A stretch of DNA of 64,000 nt from Candidatus Obscuribacterales bacterium (GCA_020050685.1 JAGVKG010000022.1:18087-82086); one strand, 5' to 3'; counted from the first letter of the stretch, positions 17,637-26,302 are shown. Translations and numbers: made by a program. The notes: generated from the sequence alone by a model not told the origin.

Positions 17637-18257
17637 CTAGTCTTGTCTGGGATTGCTCAGAAGTGGGCTGGTCAAATTTGCTGTGCGCTTGACTTGACCC
17701 AAGAGGCGCTGTCCATTGCGAACAATTGATTGCGACTCTGCCAACAGTTGTCCAAGAGAATTGATATCAGTATCAATCTTCTGTAAAAGTGAATCAGCAT
17801 AGTGGTCAGCACCTTCGCGTGTGCGGCGTGCATCTTCCTCTGCTTCTTGCTTAATGCGCTCGGCTTCTGCCATAGCTTCCCGACGCATTTGCTCGACTTC
17901 GGCAACCACTTGGCGGCGGATACGCTCAACTTCGGCTTGTACAGCCTTGAGCAATTCCGACTCATGCACCATGGTTTCAGCTTGGCGGCGAGCGATAGAA
18001 ATAATTTGTTCGGCGCGACGTTGTGCTTCAGAAACAATCTCGTCACGTTGACCGAGAACTTCCGATGCTTCACGCAATTCTTCTGGCAATCTGGCGCGAG
18101 ACTTGTCAAGCACATCCAAGAATTGGTCGGCGTTAATCAGTTTAAACTTGTAGACGCCGGCAGCATCATCAATCAAGTGCTCAAGCAAATCGAGATGCTT
18201 GTAGATGGAAGTTTGCTTGTAAGCGTTTGTTGCGGCCGGAGCGATTGCTGTCGTCAT
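17637..18257 (-). CDS. DivIVA-like coiled-coil protein
   Basis: The 206-residue protein is almost wholly helical. After an N-terminal segment (18-50) come about 110 residues of charged heptads rich in Glu, Arg and Ala (roughly 70-165), a long coiled coil. It has no membrane segment. The composition resembles DivIVA/Wag31-type or ATP synthase b-type coiled coils; cyanobacteria carry DivIVA-like proteins in cell division and polarity. It starts immediately after the coaD stop codon with no gap, so the two are one transcription unit. Function is inferred from fold only. Confidence 0.6.
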   Translation of the reverse strand: MTTAIAPAATNAYKQTSIYKHLDLLEHLIDDAAGVYKFKLINADQFLDVLDKSRARLPEELREASEVLGQRDEIVSEAQRRAEQIISIARRQAETMVHESELLKAVQAEVERIRRQVVAEVEQMRREAMAEAERIKQEAEEDARRTREGADHYADSLLQKIDTDINSLGQLLAESQSIVRNGQRLLGQVKRTANLTSPLLSNPRQD

Positions 18258-18746
18258 TTATTTGGCACCTCTAGTGAAGTGTTCCTGTAAGTAGTCGTGA
18301 ACTGGCGGGGGTACAAATTGAGATACGTCGCCGCCCAATCGAGCGATCTCCTTGACAGTGGTCGAACTAATAAAAGAATACTCGGCTTTTGACATTAGAA
18401 AAATTGTTTCTAGTTCAGGAAACAATTCTTTGTTCATCTGAGCCATGCTTAGTTCGGCCTCGAAGTCTGAAATAGCTCTTAGTCCCCGGATGAGGATTTG
18501 AGCGTTCTCAATCTTCGCGTAGTCTACGGTTAACCCTTGGAAATCTCCCACTTTGATGTTTGGGATGCCTGTAGTCGCTTGTGTAATGAGCATTTTGCGC
18601 ACTTCCACCGACAGACTGGCTGATTTTGAGGGGTTGCCGACCACCGCCATTAGCACTTCATCAAAGAGCTGGGAAGCTCGCTGAACGATGTCCAGATGGC
18701 CGTTGGTCAGGGGATCAAAGGAGCCGGGGTAAATTGCTCTTACCAT
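18258..18746 (-). CDS. coaD: Phosphopantetheine adenylyltransferase
   Basis: CoaD transfers an adenylyl group from ATP to 4'-phosphopantetheine, the penultimate step of coenzyme A synthesis. The 162-residue length is standard. The nucleotidyltransferase signature GSFDPLTNGHLDI is at 8-20, followed by the family blocks LIRGLRAISDFEAE and SSTTVKEIARLGGDVS. The stop codon abuts the start codon of the DivIVA-like gene. Upstream on this strand lies 194 bp of spacer before the histidine kinase gene. Confidence 0.96.
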   Translation of the reverse strand: MVRAIYPGSFDPLTNGHLDIVQRASQLFDEVLMAVVGNPSKSASLSVEVRKMLITQATTGIPNIKVGDFQGLTVDYAKIENAQILIRGLRAISDFEAELSMAQMNKELFPELETIFLMSKAEYSFISSTTVKEIARLGGDVSQFVPPPVHDYLQEHFTRGAK

Positions 18747-18932
18747 GAGAACTTTCTTTCCAAGCTCGTTACCGATTGGTAACGCCCTTTAAGCCTCGAG
18801 AGACCACTAAAGACAGGTCTTATCGACCTTGTCAAAGGAGGATCATAACATGGTCCAACCTTGGAAACACAAATCAAAGTCAAGAACTTGCTAATGATCA
18901 GCCAGTGGCGCTGTTTCCACTCATAAGATTTT

Positions 18933-18970
18933 CCCAAGGGTTATTTAAATACCACTTGACTTCCCTTGGG
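18933..18970 (-). terminator. Possible terminator hairpin at the kinase 3' end
   Basis: The arms CCCAAGGG (18933-18940) and CCCTTGGG (18963-18970) form an inverted repeat enclosing the kinase stop codon, with a 22-nt loop; read on the minus strand it is followed by AAAATCTT. The long loop and lack of a clean T tract make termination uncertain. Confidence 0.3.
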
Positions 18971-20806
18971 CAAAGAGCCAATTTGTTGATCTGTTGCATA
19001 AGGCAAAATGAAACTGAAAGTTGAACCATGACCAAGGGAAGATTTTGCCAGCACGCGTCCACGATGACGCTCAATAATCTTCTTGACAATGGTCAGTCCA
19101 AGACCGGTGCCTTTTATTGTGTGCACCTTACGTTCCACTCGATAAAAGCGATCGAAAATGTGCGGCAATGATTCTTCCGGAATTCCGATGCCATTGTCGG
19201 AAACAGAAACTTCTATTTCCTTAGCCGCATCGTGCTTAATCACCGACACATCAATATGTCCGCCCACCGGAGTGTACTTAATTCCATTGGTGAGTAGATT
19301 GATGATCACGCGCTCTATAGATTCTTGATTGATGTAGACAGGCGGCAGCTCGCTTTCAAAATGCATCTCAACTTCAATCTGCCTATCCGCAGCCATGAGA
19401 TTGACTGCACGCATAGCATATTCAACCGCAGCGCGAACATCGTGCGCTTCCATTTCCAAATCCGTTTCGCCTTCTTCAACGCGTGAAAGCTCAAGCACTT
19501 CATTCACTAAATAGGCAAGCCGGTCCACTTCGTTATCGATCGTTTGCAGAAACTCTCGATAAACGTCCGGGTCTAATTTTTCGCCGTGATTTACCAGAGT
19601 GTCGATATAGCTTTTAATAGACGTGATTGGCGTGCGCAGTTCGTGACTGACATTGGACATGAATTCGTTTTTCATCCGCTCAAGTTCAGCTTGGCGCGTG
19701 ATGTCCTGCATGATCATCACAGAGCCAAGAAACTCTTTATCGAGCACAAGCGGGGCAATATTCAAACGCACCGTGCGCATGCCCAAGTGAATTTGTTTGA
19801 TTACTGGCTCAAGCGAACCGGGCGAAACCGTATCCGTAAAAGCTTGAATGATTTGGCAAATCTGCGGCGAGTCCGGACCTTCCGTGCAAAAGACAACCGG
19901 CTTACCAACCAGTTCTGCTACATCTTTGTCAAACAATTGCGCTGCAGCACCGTTGACGATTTGCACCTTATTATCGCGGTCGCACACAACCACGCCATCG
20001 GCGATAGACATGAGAACAAGTTCGAGCTTGTTGCGTTCCGTCATCAACGAATCAACATTTTGCTTATCGTATTCTTGCAAACGGTTGGACATCAAATTGA
20101 AAGCACGCACGAGCTGATCTAACTCACGCCCCACATGTTGTTCGTACAGTTGCCGTCCAAAACGGCCGGCAGCAATTTGCGTCGCGCCCTCAGCTAAAGC
20201 TTTCAGCGGGCGGTTGATCAAAGCATAATTCACGGCCAAACCCAAGGCGGCCAGAAATCCAACTAGCGCAAAGATGGTACACAGAAAAATACGTGTCTCG
20301 CGTGGCGTGCCAAGCAAAGTAAAGCCTTGGCTATCCAGACCAACCCAACACATACCGAGTCGTTCTTGCGCGCGCCTCATTGGCACGGCAATATTCATGA
20401 GCGGCCGATAGCCAGCCGGACTAGGATAAACGCCTGGTGCATCCTGATCGTTGAGATTCTGCCGATAAATTGGATAGATTTCCGCCTGCTGCTCGCGATT
20501 GTTGGTTTTTCGCAGCAAAGCTTGGCTGTCGAGAATAATTCTTCCGTGCTTGTCCTTGAAAGCAACATAGGCGATAGCCGGTGTCTGCCCCATTTCGGAA
20601 AGAACGTAATAGCGCAGGCCCTCGATGTTGCCACCATTGTGCAGAGCCTCCGCTCCGCCGCGCGCCAGGGCTTGAGCCATAGCAATACCGAACTGCTCAA
20701 CCGAATGATTGATGGCAGCTTGCTCGTGGTGCAGAAAGATCCAAGAGGTAAAAGTGACAAAGGCAGAGATAGAGACCAAACCAAGCACGAGCAGCTGTTT
20801 CTGCAC
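18941..20806 (-). CDS. Membrane sensor histidine kinase (HAMP-PAS)
   Basis: The 621-residue kinase has TM1 (5-26), a periplasmic sensor of about 145 residues, TM2 (173-196), a HAMP linker (197-250), a PAS domain (about 258-370), HisKA with phospho-acceptor His388 in SHELRTP, and a HATPase domain with intact boxes NLLTNGIKYTP, DNGIGIPEE and GTGLGLTIV. This architecture is that of PhoR/WalK/ResE kinases, which respond to envelope or phosphate state. No response regulator is adjacent, so the partner is encoded elsewhere. The start is a GTG at 20806 with GGGA about 8 bp upstream; no better start exists upstream in frame. The signal sensed is unknown. Confidence 0.9.
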   Translation of the reverse strand: MQKQLLVLGLVSISAFVTFTSWIFLHHEQAAINHSVEQFGIAMAQALARGGAEALHNGGNIEGLRYYVLSEMGQTPAIAYVAFKDKHGRIILDSQALLRKTNNREQQAEIYPIYRQNLNDQDAPGVYPSPAGYRPLMNIAVPMRRAQERLGMCWVGLDSQGFTLLGTPRETRIFLCTIFALVGFLAALGLAVNYALINRPLKALAEGATQIAAGRFGRQLYEQHVGRELDQLVRAFNLMSNRLQEYDKQNVDSLMTERNKLELVLMSIADGVVVCDRDNKVQIVNGAAAQLFDKDVAELVGKPVVFCTEGPDSPQICQIIQAFTDTVSPGSLEPVIKQIHLGMRTVRLNIAPLVLDKEFLGSVMIMQDITRQAELERMKNEFMSNVSHELRTPITSIKSYIDTLVNHGEKLDPDVYREFLQTIDNEVDRLAYLVNEVLELSRVEEGETDLEMEAHDVRAAVEYAMRAVNLMAADRQIEVEMHFESELPPVYINQESIERVIINLLTNGIKYTPVGGHIDVSVIKHDAAKEIEVSVSDNGIGIPEESLPHIFDRFYRVERKVHTIKGTGLGLTIVKKIIERHRGRVLAKSSLGHGSTFSFILPYATDQQIGSLPKGSQVVFK

Positions 20807-21120
20807 AGAGATGGTCCCGCGTAGCTTCTGGATTTGTTCAATTAAGAGATTTTGATTTAATATTTTGCTCAGCCTTCTCTTTTCAACTGCGTCGAGAAAA
20901 CGCCAATTGTCCCAACAAGTCCAATTCTAGCGCCTTTCAGGGGATCTTCAAAGTTTCTCAGAGAGGCTTTCCTTACAAATAGTGAAGTTTAGCCGTCTCT
21001 TGAAAAGGGAATGACTGACCTCGGAGACCTCGGTCTTTTAGCTAACCACAACCATTTTGCAGGCTTTAGAACATTTTGGGTAGGCAATTGGCAAACGATA
21101 AATCCTGGGAGACACGGAGT
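20807..21120. other. Divergent intergenic spacer, kinase/sigma factor
   Basis: No gene is supported here. A short direct repeat of GACCTCGG lies at about 21016-21032. Promoters for both flanking genes must lie in this stretch, but no convincing box pair was identified by eye. Open frames crossing its right end merge into the sigma gene and have weaker starts. Confidence 0.4.
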
Positions 21121-21870
21121 ATGGGAAGGGCAGAGCCCTCGCCAAACCCTGTTGGCAGCGAACACGCCGATAATCTGGTCAAGCAGTACATGCCTTTGAT
21201 CAGCCATATCGCTCGCCGCTACAGCCGCTTCAACACCGACATTCTGGAAGACCTAATTCAAGTCGGTGCTATTGGCCTGCTCAAAGCGATAAAGTATTAC
21301 GATCCCAACCGCGCTCACAGCGCTTCCTTCAAAACGCTTGCCGCTTGTTATATCAAAGGGGAAATTCGCCATTACCTGCGCGATCATTCCTCTCTCGTCC
21401 GCCTGCCACGCAAGTTCAATGAAATCAACATGCAATTGGCACTCCTGCATGAAAGTCTTTCCAAGGAATTGGATCGCACGCCAACCATTTACGAGCTTTC
21501 CGAACGCTCCGGATACAGCATCCAGCAAATCTGTGACGCCCAACAATCGGCAGATGCTTGCACACATTATGAGTCGTTTGAATCCATGGACGAGCACGAC
21601 GAGCAGGAAGATTCGCGTGCGCTTGCCGAAGTTGTGCCAGACCGCAAATATCAAGACTTCGTCTTAGCCGAAGAAGACCGTGAAAGAATAGCGGGTGCAA
21701 TGAAAGTCCTTTCTGAAAAGACTCGCCAAATTATGGAATTCATTTTCTTCCATGATTTGACACAGAAAGAAACAGCAAGGAAAATGGGAGTGTCGGAGAT
21801 GGTGGTATCACGGGCGGTGCACAGTTCACTCAAGAAGCTCAAAGATGTTTTGGCTACCGAAGTAGTTTAG
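21121..21870 (+). CDS. Group 3 sigma factor, SigF/SigB/FliA type
   Basis: This 249-residue alternative sigma factor has region 2 (LVKQYMPLISHIARRYSR, DLIQVGAIGLLKAIKYYDP and an aromatic-containing DNA-melting segment up to RHYLRDHSSLVRLPRK), region 3 (PTIYELSERSGYSIQQI) and region 4 with a helix-turn-helix (LTQKETARKMGVSEMVVSRAV). No region 1. The ATG at 21121 is preceded by GGGAGA at 8 bp; an in-frame TTG at 21076 is less likely. The cyanobacterial SigF branch controls type IV pilus genes, and here pilT follows after 20 bp, so a motility or pilus role is a reasonable inference. No anti-sigma gene is adjacent. Confidence 0.88.
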   Translation: MGRAEPSPNPVGSEHADNLVKQYMPLISHIARRYSRFNTDILEDLIQVGAIGLLKAIKYYDPNRAHSASFKTLAACYIKGEIRHYLRDHSSLVRLPRKFNEINMQLALLHESLSKELDRTPTIYELSERSGYSIQQICDAQQSADACTHYESFESMDEHDEQEDSRALAEVVPDRKYQDFVLAEEDRERIAGAMKVLSEKTRQIMEFIFFHDLTQKETARKMGVSEMVVSRAVHSSLKKLKDVLATEVV

Positions 21871-21890
21871 ATCAGAAAGTCGCAATAACC

Positions 21891-22979
21891 ATGTCGCTAA
21901 CTACAAAAAATGTACCTGCCGCAATTGAAGGCTTGGTCGATCTTGCAATCGAGCACAAAGCCTCCGATATCCACTTCAAGGCTAACCGTCCGCCACAGTT
22001 GCGCATTGATGGTGCAATTCGCTCGGTTCCCGGAATGCCGGCAATTGATGCAAACAATTTAGAGAACATGCTGCTTGGTTTGCTTGATACGCGGCAAATG
22101 CATGTGTTTCAAGAAGAGGCAGATGTCGACATAGCCTTGCAAGCAAGACAAGCGCGCGTGCGTGTGAACATTTATCAGGACATTGATTGCATTGGTGCTG
22201 CCATGCGTATCATTCCGCTTGAGGTGCCAACGATTTCACAACTTGGCTTACCACCAGCGGTAAACGATCTGACTCATTGCCGCTCGGGTTTGATTCTCGT
22301 AACCGGTGTGACTGGTGCCGGCAAATCAACAACCTTGGCAGGAATGATTGACGAAATAAACTCGCGCGAAGCTGGACACATTTACACAATGGAAGACCCC
22401 ATTGAATTTGTACACACGCCAAAAAAATCCATAATCACGCAGCGCGAAATTGGCTTTAGCACCAAAAGTTTTTCTGCTGCCTTGCGCGGCGCCTTGCGTG
22501 CCGACCCTAACGTATTGCTGATTGGTGAAATGCGCGACACGGAAACTATTCTTGCTGCCTTAAAAGCAGCTGAAACCGGCCTCTTAGTTCTCTCGACATT
22601 GCACACGCAGTCTGCACCAAAAACCATTCAACGGATTCTCGGCGGCTTCGATCCATCAGTGCAAGAGGCAGTGCGCGTGCAATTAGCTAACGTGCTGAAG
22701 GCCGTCATTGCCCAACAACTGATACCACTGCGCGATGGTGGCAGGATGGCCGTGCACGAAATCATGATCAACACTCTCACGATTCAAGAAGCAATTCTTG
22801 CCGGCAAGATGGATGACATTTACGAATACATTCGCAATGGTGCTTACGACGGCATGCAAACCATGGACGGCGCAATTCTGCACGCTCTCAAAGCCAGCTT
22901 CATCGCTCCAGAAACCGCCAAGAAATACGCAATAGATCCAAACGAAATGGAGCGCATACTACGCGGTGCTGCAATCTAA
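21891..22979 (+). CDS. pilT: Type IV pilus retraction ATPase PilT
   Basis: PilT is the cytoplasmic hexameric ATPase that depolymerises type IV pili and powers twitching motility and DNA uptake. The 362-residue protein has the N-terminal PAS-like domain (ASDIHFKANRPPQLRIDG), Walker A GVTGAGKST (139-147), the Asp box MEDPIEF, the Walker B region NVLLIGEMRD and the His box TLHTQSA. The C-terminal RVQLANVLKAVIAQQLIP block is typical. It lies 20 bp downstream of the SigF-like gene and is probably co-transcribed. No other pilus gene is in the window. Confidence 0.93.
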   Translation: MSLTTKNVPAAIEGLVDLAIEHKASDIHFKANRPPQLRIDGAIRSVPGMPAIDANNLENMLLGLLDTRQMHVFQEEADVDIALQARQARVRVNIYQDIDCIGAAMRIIPLEVPTISQLGLPPAVNDLTHCRSGLILVTGVTGAGKSTTLAGMIDEINSREAGHIYTMEDPIEFVHTPKKSIITQREIGFSTKSFSAALRGALRADPNVLLIGEMRDTETILAALKAAETGLLVLSTLHTQSAPKTIQRILGGFDPSVQEAVRVQLANVLKAVIAQQLIPLRDGGRMAVHEIMINTLTIQEAILAGKMDDIYEYIRNGAYDGMQTMDGAILHALKASFIAPETAKKYAIDPNEMERILRGAAI

Positions 22980-23753
22980 TTATTGCTTGGGCTTTTCCTG
23001 TTGCTTCCCTTGCTCCATAGCCCATTTGCCCACGTTGTCCACTATTTCAAAACCATCAACTCCAGCTGCAACAACTTTTCCTTCCGGCACCGCACTCTTG
23101 GCTTTTGCAAACTGCGTGTCAGTTAATTTGGGTGTTCGATAGATTTCTTTATCCGTCGACCAATGCGCCTTGCTCATATCCCAGTCCAGTTTGACACCGT
23201 CTTTAATTTCAATCGCAAATTCTCGAGAGGATGTAAGCCCCTCACCCCACTTCGCATCATTTCCCTTTTGTAATTTGAATTGAAGACTGGGATAGTCACC
23301 TTGCGGGTTCAACTGCTTGTGCATCTCAACAATCTTTTCTACGCGCGCAGCTGCTTCCACTGCCTTTACAGGGTCTCCGATTTCCTTCAGCTTCCTTCCG
23401 AAATCATCAAACTTACGATTCTCAAAATCTTGGCGCAATTGAGTCATCTGATAATTGTTTTCAATCAGCTTCTCTGGAGTGCCAGAATACATACCTTGAT
23501 CGTTTGCCTTTAGACGCGTTAATTCAGCAATTCCATTCTTCTCATCACCAGAAATATTGAGAACGGGAACGAAATTATGCGCCGATTGACCAGCCGCAAC
23601 ATCTTTGCTGTTCAGAGCCATAATTTGTTTGCCAAGTTTATAGGCCTCTTGCGGAGGCAGGGACTGGAGCACAAGCTCAGCATTTTCTTGACCCTTGCTA
23701 CCCTCTTTGCCCTCTAATTGACTTGTTAGTTTTTGAATATCCAACTCTGACAT
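22980..23753 (-). CDS. Hypothetical protein, 257 residues
   Basis: I do not recognise a family. The ATG at 23753 is chosen because GGGAGA lies a few bases upstream; the open frame continues to 23876 but without a ribosome binding site. The protein is soluble, without signal peptide or membrane segment, rich in Lys, Glu and Gln, with a helical central part (about 110-180) and a C-terminal tail of Gln, Lys and Pro. The pair of words SSREFAIEIKDGVKLDWD and WSTDKEIYRTPKLTD looks like a folded beta-rich domain near residues 165-200. It converges with pilT with no intergenic gap and belongs to a run of four unrecognised small genes. Confidence 0.6.
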   Translation of the reverse strand: MSELDIQKLTSQLEGKEGSKGQENAELVLQSLPPQEAYKLGKQIMALNSKDVAAGQSAHNFVPVLNISGDEKNGIAELTRLKANDQGMYSGTPEKLIENNYQMTQLRQDFENRKFDDFGRKLKEIGDPVKAVEAAARVEKIVEMHKQLNPQGDYPSLQFKLQKGNDAKWGEGLTSSREFAIEIKDGVKLDWDMSKAHWSTDKEIYRTPKLTDTQFAKAKSAVPEGKVVAAGVDGFEIVDNVGKWAMEQGKQQEKPKQ

Positions 23754-24508
23754 AACCCATCTCCCATATTCATTACGAAAATACTTAGTAAGTAACCCCA
23801 GTGATTGATGCGTTTTCCCCAAGCAGGAAAGATTTGAGCCATCTACCCTAAACGTACCCAGTAGTAAAAAATTCAAGCAGCTACTGCTTTTGAGCCCGTT
23901 CTGTCAGTAAATTACCGCGATTTAATAAAGAAGTCAAGCGCATTTAAGCTTGTCTAGTTCGGCCTTTTGGCCTTCCCAATCCAAACTATCGAAAGGACTT
24001 TGACAAACTTCCTTGATTAATTCCTCGCCGATCGGCAGTTGTCATGATTGACGTGAAATAAATTTCAGAAGTAAGATCACAAGCATCTGATAAAAAACGC
24101 CGGAAAGCTCTTGCCGGCAGGGAAATGGCTATTTAACTAGGTGAACTGAATGTCCCGTTTTCATAAAGTGGTAGCTCTGGCGGATCTGGATAATCGATTG
24201 AAAGCAATCGTGAAAATGAAGATTCGCGAGTTTGTTCACCTTTCACCTTGTTTCCACGACTTACCAGCGCCCGACCCAATTCAGTTCACATTCTCAGCAA
24301 CACCGAATCTGCCAATTCGCCGGCATTTCGGCAATTGCCCAAATTATCGGCATCGTGCTATCCGTCGCCATCGCGCCGTAAGCCGCACCAGAGCCTAGTT
24401 TAATCAATTCTCTTAGTTGAAATACTGTGCCGCTGGGTATAGTCTAATTGACCATCCGCAGGGTAACCGGATGAGAGCGGTGGAGGCCCTAGCAGAGAGG
24501 ATAGAAGA
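23754..24508. other. Intergenic region with a possible gene remnant
   Basis: This 755-bp stretch holds no convincing intact gene. An 82-codon frame at 24150-24398 begins plausibly (MSRFHKVVALADLDNRLKAI) but ends in an Arg/His-rich string, whereas the +1 frame near 24313-24378 reads a hydrophobic segment (AIAQIIGIVLSVAIAP) then stops; this may be a frameshifted remnant. A small hairpin GCCGG..CCGGC lies near 24100-24118. The leader of the next gene holds a CATCCG-N9-CGGATG hairpin at 24453-24473. Confidence 0.35.
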
Positions 24509-24955
24509 ATGGCTGAATTAGGGGCGAGTGATCAAGCCTTTGTAAAAAAGTTCGAGGAAGCACTAGCAAAATCAGACGAGAAGCAGACTAATGCCTGTCT
24601 GGAACAGTGGCAGAGGCTCAATCGCGAAGAGAAACAAACAGTCGTCGAGCAGATGAACAAAGATAAGGTAACGTCAGTTCTGACAAACGATGGCAAAGAA
24701 CTGATAGTAGGCAACCCGTACACTCCTCTAAACCCGGTCAAAGTCTTTCAACAAAAGGAACATGGCTGGAAGAGAGGAGACTTCTTTGCCGAAACAGCCG
24801 CACGTTCCAACGCAGATCTAGCCAGGCAAGCCAATGAGAATCTTCAACGCGACATACGCAACAAGATCTCTCCCGAAACGGCTGAGACGATGCGAAAAGT
24901 TACTGGCGCAATACAGAAAGCGTTTCAACAAGCACCGGAAAAACCGAAGAACTAA
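24509..24955 (+). CDS. Hypothetical protein, 148 residues
   Basis: No family is recognised. The product is soluble and mainly helical (about 6-55 and 85-140), rich in Lys, Glu, Gln and Ala, with a Trp-Lys-Arg-Gly-Asp word near residue 88 and a basic, Pro-containing end. GAGAGGA stands about 6 bp before the ATG. A hairpin in the leader (24453-24473) resembles that before the gene at 25729. It is followed by a convergent gene 22 bp away. Confidence 0.6.
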   Translation: MAELGASDQAFVKKFEEALAKSDEKQTNACLEQWQRLNREEKQTVVEQMNKDKVTSVLTNDGKELIVGNPYTPLNPVKVFQQKEHGWKRGDFFAETAARSNADLARQANENLQRDIRNKISPETAETMRKVTGAIQKAFQQAPEKPKN

Positions 24956-24977
24956 TTTGCCTCATAGACAGCAAACT

Positions 24978-25526
24978 TCACTTTCCTTGCGGGTTTGATG
25001 CCTCCTTGGACATTTGCCACAACTGCTTTGCCATGGCCGGACCTTTTTCCGGATTCTTATTGGTGAACGGATTTCCCTCACCGATAAAGAAGTTCTTGAG
25101 CATCATCGCACCTTTACCAATTTCCTCGAAAGGATTTGGTACAGCCTTATCCCGATGAAGCTCTGGAATATTACGCCAATGCTTCGAGATTGGATCACGG
25201 CAGTATGACTGGCTTGCCCACGAGTCGTCCTTCCAGGGGCTATCGAAAACAATTTGTGTAATTTCCTTGGTCTTTTTGTCTCTAATGAATTGAGCAAGCG
25301 GCAAATGTTCTTGCTGCAAATCGCCTCTCTTAATTTCCGTTTCCATTTTCCGAAGCAGTTTTTGATCAGTTTTATTCAAGAAGCTTTCTAGAAGTTTTGC
25401 ATCCTCGTGCTTGGCCAACTTCTCCATTTGGTAAGCCTTTTCGTTTGCGCTTACTTCCTGATGCGTCGATCCCTCACGGTGTCTACCTTTACCGTGGGAA
25501 TGTTTTCCTGCGTGGCTGTCGCTCAT
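24978..25526 (-). CDS. Hypothetical protein, 182 residues, His-rich N-terminus
   Basis: No family is recognised. The first 22 residues hold six His and several Lys and Gly and might bind metal. A helical segment (about 28-75) is followed by a more ordered part with DSPWKDDSWASQSYCRD (about 95-111), NIPELHRDKAVPNPFEEIGKG and a Lys/Pro/Asn-rich end. There is no signal peptide. GGAGTAGGG lies directly upstream of the ATG. It is divergent from the next small gene, with a spacer of about 200 bp. Confidence 0.6.
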   Translation of the reverse strand: MSDSHAGKHSHGKGRHREGSTHQEVSANEKAYQMEKLAKHEDAKLLESFLNKTDQKLLRKMETEIKRGDLQQEHLPLAQFIRDKKTKEITQIVFDSPWKDDSWASQSYCRDPISKHWRNIPELHRDKAVPNPFEEIGKGAMMLKNFFIGEGNPFTNKNPEKGPAMAKQLWQMSKEASNPQGK

Positions 25527-25639
25527 GTACCCTACTCCAATCGCCCACCCTTGACAAGATTAGCACGCCCTAAATTTTGGACATCGTTCGAAAGGCGTAT
25601 TTTGCGCCCTGCCTTACATTTTAAGTGGATTAATTCTGC

Positions 25640-25667
25640 TTGACAAGGGGTATATAAAGGATACAGT
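25640..25667 (+). promoter_or_regulatory. Putative promoter of the 121-residue hypothetical
   Basis: A perfect TTGACA (25640-25645) and TACAGT (25662-25667) are 16 bp apart. The inferred leader of about 55 nt contains the hairpin GATCCG-N12-CGGGTC (25681-25704) and an AAGGA ribosome binding site before the ATG at 25729. Confidence 0.5.
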
Positions 25668-25728
25668 AGACGTAGCTTCTGATCCGTAGGATATCAACCG
25701 GGTCCAGCAGTTACAAGGATTTGTCGCG

Positions 25729-26094
25729 ATGTCCGAAAATAGATACCACCCCCTGCAAGAGATCAAGGGCTTACTAGATAAAAACGATGTACGACAAGCA
25801 GCGGTAGATTGGCTAGAGAATGCCAAACTATTTCAAAAGCTTGGGCGCTCAGAAGATCTCAAAATGGATGCCGATCTTATGATCGATATGATGTTCGGCA
25901 AATTCAAATACGAGAAAGACGCTAAAGGTAATCCAGTGGCGCTCATTTTTGACGGCAAGCCACTCGTTCAGCCAAGCGAGATGCGCCTAGTCGGTGTTCC
26001 AGTCAGTGCTGAAGCAAAGGATTTACCTGAAGATCAGCAGTCGAAAACAAATAGACAAAATGCAATCCAGCGTCACTTTGGCGCAGAAGACTGA
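25729..26094 (+). CDS. Hypothetical protein, 121 residues
   Basis: No family is recognised. The sequence is acidic and soluble. The first 60 residues are helical with an AAVDWLENAKLFQKLG stretch suggestive of a helical repeat, and residues 55-95 look like a small beta region (FKYEKDAKGNPVALIFDGKPL). The ATG has AAGGATTTG upstream. It ends 11 bp before a bidirectional terminator hairpin. Confidence 0.6.
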   Translation: MSENRYHPLQEIKGLLDKNDVRQAAVDWLENAKLFQKLGRSEDLKMDADLMIDMMFGKFKYEKDAKGNPVALIFDGKPLVQPSEMRLVGVPVSAEAKDLPEDQQSKTNRQNAIQRHFGAED

Positions 26095-26105
26095 TTAAGG
26101 CAAAC

Positions 26106-26126
26106 GGGAGACGCTTTGCGTCTCCC
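26106..26126. terminator. Bidirectional terminator hairpin
   Basis: A perfect 9-bp stem GGGAGACGC-TTT-GCGTCTCCC lies between the 121-residue hypothetical gene (plus strand) and the tRNA gene (minus strand). On the minus strand it is followed by GTTTGCC. It probably separates both transcripts. Confidence 0.6.
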
Positions 26127-26141
26127 ACTGGCTTCCTGTTA

Positions 26142-26216
26142 TGGTCGGGACGAGAGGATTCGAACCTCCGGCCTCACCCACCCCAAGGGTGCGCGCTACC
26201 CCTGCGCCACGTCCCG
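26142..26216 (-). tRNA. tRNA-Pro (anticodon GGG)
   Basis: The minus strand folds into a complete cloverleaf: acceptor stem CGGGACG/CGTCCCG, D stem GCGC/GCGC with a GG-containing loop, anticodon stem CACCC/GGGTG with loop TTGGGGT giving anticodon GGG, a five-base variable loop AGGCC, T stem GGAGG/CCTCT (one G-U pair) with loop TTCGAAT, discriminator A and an encoded CCA. It reads CCC and CCU proline codons. Translating its complement gives a spurious N-terminus for the downstream helicase. Confidence 0.95.
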
Positions 26217-26302
26217 TCATCGCTACATTATATTACAGGGTACAAAGACTGCTATTATTTAGCTTGACAGCAGTTTTCGTCCCTGGTGGTTCTACTTTTA
26301 CT

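Noticed and set aside
21011..21199. 62-codon frame with AAAAGGGA upstream, before the sigma gene
   Set aside because: It overlaps the sigma factor coding region, has no recognisable composition or family, and the sigma gene explains the sequence.
26141..26302. N-terminal extension of the helicase reading VGTRGFEPPASPTPRVRATPAP
   Set aside because: This is the complement of the tRNA-Pro gene translated in frame, a known annotation artefact; the helicase must start further downstream.
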